A model generated the notes under the pieces. It ran no database searches. It was given only the letters and a program-made list of their open reading frames with translations, and was not told where the DNA came from. The position numbers and the translations under genes were made by a program. From NCBI GenBank assembly GCA_018883545.1, contig JAHLEH010000004.1, positions 153,595 to 217,594 of the forward strand: a stretch of DNA of 64,000 nt. Reading direction: 5' to 3'. This document shows, one piece after another, positions 59,821 to 64,000 of this stretch; positions within the stretch are counted from its first letter, which is position 1; each line of letters begins with the position of its first letter. The stretch is from Marixanthotalea marina (GTDB lineage Bacteria; Bacteroidota; Bacteroidia; Flavobacteriales; Flavobacteriaceae).

Positions 59821-62562
59821 ATGGATAAATTTTCGTTTTTAAACGCAGCACATACGGCATATTTTGCCGATTTATACGAGCAATATTTACAAAACCCCGA
59901 TGCGGTTGAACCAAGTTGGAGGGCTTTTTTCCAAGGATACGATTTTGGTAGCGAAAGCTATGGTTTAAATGGTGAGGTTGTAGAAGGTGTTTCTACACAA
60001 ATCCCAGAAAAACTAGAAAAAGAATTCAAGGTTCTTAAGTTGATTGATGGTTATAGAATGCGCGGGCATTTATTTACCAAAACAAACCCCGTAAGAGAGC
60101 GCAGGAGCTATACCCCAACTTTAGATATTGAAAACTTTGGCCTAACAGCTAATGATTTAGACACTGTTTTCAACGCGGGTGAAATTTTAGGCATAGGCGC
60201 CAAGCCTTTACGCCAAATAATCGTGCACCTAGAAAGAATTTATTGCAGCTCTATTGGCGTTGAGTACATGTACCTTCGCAATCCTGAAGTTATTGCGTGG
60301 TGGCAAGAAAAACTAAACTCAAACGATAATCAGCCTAATTTTTCTGAGGAAAAGAAAAAATATATCCTTTCTAAATTAAATCAAGCGGTAACTTTTGAAA
60401 ACTTTTTGCAAACTAAATATGTTGGTCAAAAACGATTTTCTTTAGAAGGTGGCGAATCTTTAATTCCTGCCATTAGCAACACTTTGTTTTATGCGGTTGA
60501 AAAATACCAAGTAAAGGAATGCGTTTTAGGTATGGCGCACCGTGGACGTTTAAACACGCTTATTAATATTTTCAGAAAACCTGCCCATGAGCTATTCAGT
60601 GAATTTGATGGCAACGATTTTGAAGATGAAAACATAGATGGTGATGTTAAGTACCATTTAGGGTTAACCCTAGACAAAACCTACCAAAATGGTAAAAATA
60701 TAAAAATGAATTTGGTACCTAACCCTTCACACCTCGAAACAGTTGCTTCGGTTGCAGAGGGTATTACCAGAGCCAAAATAGATTCTGATTATGATGGCGA
60801 TGATTCTAAAATATTACCTATAGTAGTACATGGCGATTCTGCAGTTGCTGGGCAGGGCATTGTATACGAAGTAGCCCAAATGAGCCAGTTAAATGGTTAT
60901 AAAACTGGAGGGACTATTCATATTGTGGTTAATAACCAAATTGGATTTACAACCAACTACCTTGATGCACGTTCAAGTACTTATTGTACCGATGTGGCTA
61001 AAGTAACGTTATCGCCAGTATTGCACGTTAATGCCGATGATGCAGAAGCTGTAGTGCATGCCGTTGAAATAGCATTGGATTACAGAATGCGTTATAAAAA
61101 AGATGTGTATATCGATTTATTGGGCTATAGAAAATATGGACATAATGAAGGTGATGAACCTAGGTTTACCCAACCGAAGCTTTACAAAGAAATTGCAAAG
61201 CACTCAAATCCTTTTGATATATATTCATCAAAATTAATCAATGATCAAACGGTTGACAAAGCCTACATTCAAGCAATAAACGAGGAATTCAAAAACACTC
61301 TGGAAACCGAGTATGCTAAAGCCAAAGACATGAGCGCTTCAAAAGTTAGGGAATTCATGCAAGAACGCTGGAGTGGTTTTGTTAGAAAAGGGCTAGATGC
61401 CATGTTATTGCCAGAAGACACGAGTTACCCACAAGATAAGTTAAAAAATATTGCTAAAGTAATATCTACAGTACCCGAAGGTGTTAAGTTTGTTAGGAAA
61501 GCAGAAAGAATCCTTGAAGGCAGGGCTAATATGGTTTTTGAAACCAACACATTGGATTGGGGAATGGGTGAAACTTTGGCCTATGGCAGTTTAATGGAAG
61601 AAGGCTATAACGTTCGTATATCTGGCCAGGATGTAGAACGTGGTACCTTTAGCCACCGTCATGCAATTTTGCGCGACGAAATCTCAGAAGAGCGTATAAA
61701 CCTTCTAAACACCAATCCACAAAATAAAGGTAAAATGGATATTTTCAATTCATTGTTATCAGAATATGGTGTTTTAGGTTTCGATTATGGTTATGCCATG
61801 GCCAACCCAAATACATTAACCATTTGGGAAGCCCAATTTGGAGATTTCAGTAACGGTGCCCAAATTATTTTTGACCAATATTTATCGGCTGCCGAAGATA
61901 AATGGAAAACACAAAATGGTATAGTCGTATTATTACCTCATGGCTATGAAGGACAAGGGTCAGAGCACTCTTCAGCTAGAATGGAACGCTATCTGCAATT
62001 ATGTGGGAATGATAATATGATTGTTGCCGATTGTACAACACCAGCTAACTTCTTCCATTTATTACGTCGCCAAATGAAACGTGATTTTAGAAAGCCATTA
62101 GTTGTGTTTACACCAAAAAGTTTGTTAAGACACCCTAAAGCGGTTTCTACTGTTGAAGAATTAGCCAACGGGCAGTTTCAAGAAATCATCGATGATACAA
62201 TTGATCCTAAAGACGTTAAAAAAATCGTATTCTGTACAGGTAAATTCTATTACGATCTTGAGGCTAAAAGAGAAGAATTAGGTACAAGTGACGTTGCTTT
62301 AATACGAATTGAACAATTGTTCCCACTTCATCTTGAAAAGATAGAGTCTATTATAAACAAGTACTCTAACGCAGATTCATACATTTGGGCGCAAGAAGAA
62401 CCACGAAACATGGGAGCTGCCAGTTATATGATGGAACGACTGGATCTCGTGAAATTGGAAATAGCTTCCAGACCATACAGTTCAGTCCCAGCACCAGGTT
62501 CTAGTACAAGAGACAAAAAAAGACAACAAGCAGTTATCAATACTGTTTTTGATATAGTTTAA
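59821..62562 (+). CDS. sucA: 2-oxoglutarate dehydrogenase E1 component
   Basis: A 913-residue thiamine-diphosphate enzyme that decarboxylates 2-oxoglutarate in the TCA cycle and transfers the succinyl group to the E2 lipoyl domain. Motifs: the N-terminal YFADLYEQYLQNPDAVEPSWRAFFQGY E2-binding segment, LGMAHRGRLNTLINIFRKP, the ThDP site VHGDSAVAGQGIVYE with NNQIGFTT, YRKYGHNEGDEPRFTQP, GQDVERGTFSHRHA and the C-terminal IWAQEEPRNMGA. Followed by sucB after 21 bp. Confidence 0.97.
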   Translation: MDKFSFLNAAHTAYFADLYEQYLQNPDAVEPSWRAFFQGYDFGSESYGLNGEVVEGVSTQIPEKLEKEFKVLKLIDGYRMRGHLFTKTNPVRERRSYTPTLDIENFGLTANDLDTVFNAGEILGIGAKPLRQIIVHLERIYCSSIGVEYMYLRNPEVIAWWQEKLNSNDNQPNFSEEKKKYILSKLNQAVTFENFLQTKYVGQKRFSLEGGESLIPAISNTLFYAVEKYQVKECVLGMAHRGRLNTLINIFRKPAHELFSEFDGNDFEDENIDGDVKYHLGLTLDKTYQNGKNIKMNLVPNPSHLETVASVAEGITRAKIDSDYDGDDSKILPIVVHGDSAVAGQGIVYEVAQMSQLNGYKTGGTIHIVVNNQIGFTTNYLDARSSTYCTDVAKVTLSPVLHVNADDAEAVVHAVEIALDYRMRYKKDVYIDLLGYRKYGHNEGDEPRFTQPKLYKEIAKHSNPFDIYSSKLINDQTVDKAYIQAINEEFKNTLETEYAKAKDMSASKVREFMQERWSGFVRKGLDAMLLPEDTSYPQDKLKNIAKVISTVPEGVKFVRKAERILEGRANMVFETNTLDWGMGETLAYGSLMEEGYNVRISGQDVERGTFSHRHAILRDEISEERINLLNTNPQNKGKMDIFNSLLSEYGVLGFDYGYAMANPNTLTIWEAQFGDFSNGAQIIFDQYLSAAEDKWKTQNGIVVLLPHGYEGQGSEHSSARMERYLQLCGNDNMIVADCTTPANFFHLLRRQMKRDFRKPLVVFTPKSLLRHPKAVSTVEELANGQFQEIIDDTIDPKDVKKIVFCTGKFYYDLEAKREELGTSDVALIRIEQLFPLHLEKIESIINKYSNADSYIWAQEEPRNMGAASYMMERLDLVKLEIASRPYSSVPAPGSSTRDKKRQQAVINTVFDIV

Positions 62563-62583
62563 AACAATATAATTATTAAAAGA

Positions 62584-63801
62584 ATGATTTTAGAAATGAA
62601 AGTCCCCTCTCCTGGGGAATCCATTACAGAAGTAGAGATAGCAACATGGCTCGTTGAAGATGGTGATTATGTAGAAAAAGATCAAGCCATAGCTGAAGTA
62701 GATAGCGATAAAGCAACCCTTGAGCTTCCTGCCGAAGCTAGCGGTACCATAACCCTTAAGGCAGAAGAAGGTGATGCCGTAGCCGTTGGTGCTGTTGTTT
62801 GCTTAATTGATACCAGTGCAGAAAAACCAGAAGGTAGTGACGACGCTCCTAAAGCTGAGAAAAAGGAAGAAGAAGCGCCTAAAAAAGAAGCTGCTAAACC
62901 TGCTGCTACTGAGGCAAAAACTTATGCTACTGGGTCTGCTAGCCCAGCGGCTAAAAAAATATTGGCAGAAAAAGGTATGGATGCCGCTTCAGTAACGGGA
63001 ACAGGCAAAGATGGTCGTGTTACCAAAGAAGATGCTGTTAAGGCAGTTCCTTCTATGGGTACTCCCACTGGTGGCAATAGAGGTTCCAGTAAAAGTAAAA
63101 TGTCTATGTTGCGACGTAAAGTTGCAGAACGTTTGGTAGAAGCCAAAAACACAACCGCTATGTTAACCACTTTTAATGAGGTTAACATGACTCCTATTTT
63201 TGAGTTAAGAAACGAATACAAAGAAACTTTTAAAACAAAACACGGTGTTGGTTTAGGCTTTATGAGTTTCTTCACATTAGCTGTTGTTAGAGCTTTAAAA
63301 ATGTACCCTGCAGTAAACTCTATGATTGACGATAAAGAAATGGTGACTTACGATTTCTGCGACATTAGTATTGCTGTTTCTGGTCCTAAAGGTCTAATGG
63401 TTCCTGTTATACGTAATGCTGAAAACTTAAGTTTTAGAGGTGTTGAATCTGAAGTGAAGCGTTTAGCGCTTCGTGCACGTGACGGACAAATAACTGTTGA
63501 TGAAATGACAGGAGGCACATTTACCATTACCAATGGCGGTGTGTTCGGTAGTATGCTATCTACACCTATTATCAATCCACCACAAAGTGGTATTTTAGGA
63601 ATGCATAATATTGTAGAGCGCCCAATAGCGGTTAATGGCAATGTTGAAATCCACCCAATTATGTACGTTGCTTTATCTTACGATCACAGAATTATTGATG
63701 GTAAGGAAAGTGTTGGTTTCTTGGTAGCTGTTAAAGAAGCTCTAGAAAACCCAGTAGAGTTATTAATGGATAACGATGTTAAAAAAGCATTAGAGTTGTA
63801 A
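62584..63801 (+). CDS. sucB: Dihydrolipoyllysine succinyltransferase (2-oxoglutarate dehydrogenase E2)
   Basis: 405 residues: lipoyl domain (1-80) with the modified lysine Lys43 in [13 protein letters not shown], an Ala/Lys/Glu-rich linker (about 81-115), the peripheral-subunit-binding domain (about 116-155, [32 protein letters not shown]), and the acyltransferase core ending in [20 protein letters not shown] with the catalytic His and Asp. It transfers succinyl groups to CoA. Operon with sucA; the E3 gene is not in the window. Confidence 0.97.
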   Translation: MILEMKVPSPGESITEVEIATWLVEDGDYVEKDQAIAEVDSDKATLELPAEASGTITLKAEEGDAVAVGAVVCLIDTSAEKPEGSDDAPKAEKKEEEAPKKEAAKPAATEAKTYATGSASPAAKKILAEKGMDAASVTGTGKDGRVTKEDAVKAVPSMGTPTGGNRGSSKSKMSMLRRKVAERLVEAKNTTAMLTTFNEVNMTPIFELRNEYKETFKTKHGVGLGFMSFFTLAVVRALKMYPAVNSMIDDKEMVTYDFCDISIAVSGPKGLMVPVIRNAENLSFRGVESEVKRLALRARDGQITVDEMTGGTFTITNGGVFGSMLSTPIINPPQSGILGMHNIVERPIAVNGNVEIHPIMYVALSYDHRIIDGKESVGFLVAVKEALENPVELLMDNDVKKALEL

Positions 63802-63833
63802 TAAACCACTAATGCTTTAAATAAAACCAATAT

Positions 63834-63868
63834 AAAAAGGCCAAGCTTCAATGAAGCTTGGCCTTTTT
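63834..63868 (+). terminator. Terminator of the sucA-sucB operon
   Basis: Long stem AAAAAGGCCAAGCTTCA / TGAAGCTTGGCCTTTTT, near-perfect, 32 bp after the sucB stop. Confidence 0.9.
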
Positions 63869-63876
63869 GCATGTTT

Positions 63877-64000
63877 TGTCCCGTCCTGAAATAAGTTGAC
63901 ATAAAACCGACTTATTTATGAAACATTCAGAGCAACCGCGAAAGAAGCGCACACAACGAGATTACAATTTAGGCTTTAAACTATCGGTAGTCTCTCAAGT
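63877..64000 (+). mobile_element. Left end of an IS3-type insertion sequence (cut by window edge)
   Basis: The sequence starting TGTCCCGTCCTGAAATAAGTTGACA at 63877 looks like a terminal inverted repeat of an IS3-group element: it begins with TG, directly precedes a transposase OrfA frame, and lies immediately after a terminator. The right end and target duplication lie outside the window. Confidence 0.75.
63918..64000 (+). CDS. IS3-family transposase OrfA, N-terminal part
   Basis: The 27 complete codons before the edge encode MKHSEQPRKKRTQRDYNLGF, then KLSVVSQ. This is the start of a helix-turn-helix OrfA as found in IS3-group elements of Flavobacteriia (YNLGFKLSVV...). The start codon is 41 bp inside the presumed left inverted repeat, a normal spacing. 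It is incomplete because of the window end, so activity cannot be judged. Confidence 0.8.
   Translation, partial: MKHSEQPRKKRTQRDYNLGFKLSVVSQ

Overview
The window is chromosomal DNA from a marine-type member of the Flavobacteriaceae (Bacteroidota). The evidence is an AT-rich composition, gliding-motility genes gldD and gldE in the usual mutY-ssb-gldE-gldD block, many TonB-dependent receptors and lipoproteins with CarboxypepD_reg-like domains, an L21 protein with a C-terminal helical extension, and many promoters of the Bacteroidota type (TAnnTTTG at -7, TTG near -33). Most of it is housekeeping or envelope genes. I see no prophage, CRISPR array, tRNA or rRNA. One insertion sequence begins at the right edge (63877 onward).

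Layout. 1-2.7 kb: end of ahcY, a bestrophin channel, a Vsr-like endonuclease and small genes. 2.8-6.7 kb: TonB receptor plus beta-propeller phytase operon. 6.9-8.2 kb: rplU-rpmA. 8.9-12.4 kb: gldD-gldE-ssb-mutY. 12.5-14.8 kb: HU, a 30-residue bS22-like ribosomal protein and RNase G. 14.9-19.3 kb: metallopeptidase, aldo/keto reductase, OmpA lipoprotein, exonuclease III. 19.4-28.8 kb: a giant outer-membrane protein and a divalent-metal efflux system whose permease is fused to its TolC. 28.8-39.7 kb: M28 peptidase followed by a phosphate-acquisition region. 39.9-49.1 kb: dgt, a HEPN-like orphan, dxs, tadA, a CLC channel, aspS. 49.2-57 kb: TetR-controlled drug efflux operon and an ECF sigma factor. 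57-64 kb: polyprenyl diphosphate synthase, TauE/SafE permease, sucA-sucB and the insertion sequence.

The most interesting signal is a putative phosphate (Pho) regulon. Upstream of the OprP-like porin/PiT operon, a small MORN-type protein, a TonB receptor, its duplicated-domain lipoprotein and an orphan receptor-plug-like protein, I find arrays of 7-bp boxes (TGTTAAT, TGTTACC, TGTCACG and similar) repeated every 11 bp. This is the geometry of PhoB/PhoP boxes. For the minus-strand promoters the arrays lie at a fixed helical phase (10 + 11n bp) from a [GT]TTnTTTG-like -7 element. One further array at 33598-33637 has no protein gene. It points to a roughly 100-nt transcript that ends at a strong intrinsic terminator (33473-33503) just upstream of the porin promoter: a candidate Pho-controlled small RNA. 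The phytase operon at 2.8-6.7 kb may carry a weaker version of the same control. All positions were counted by hand and no database search was run.
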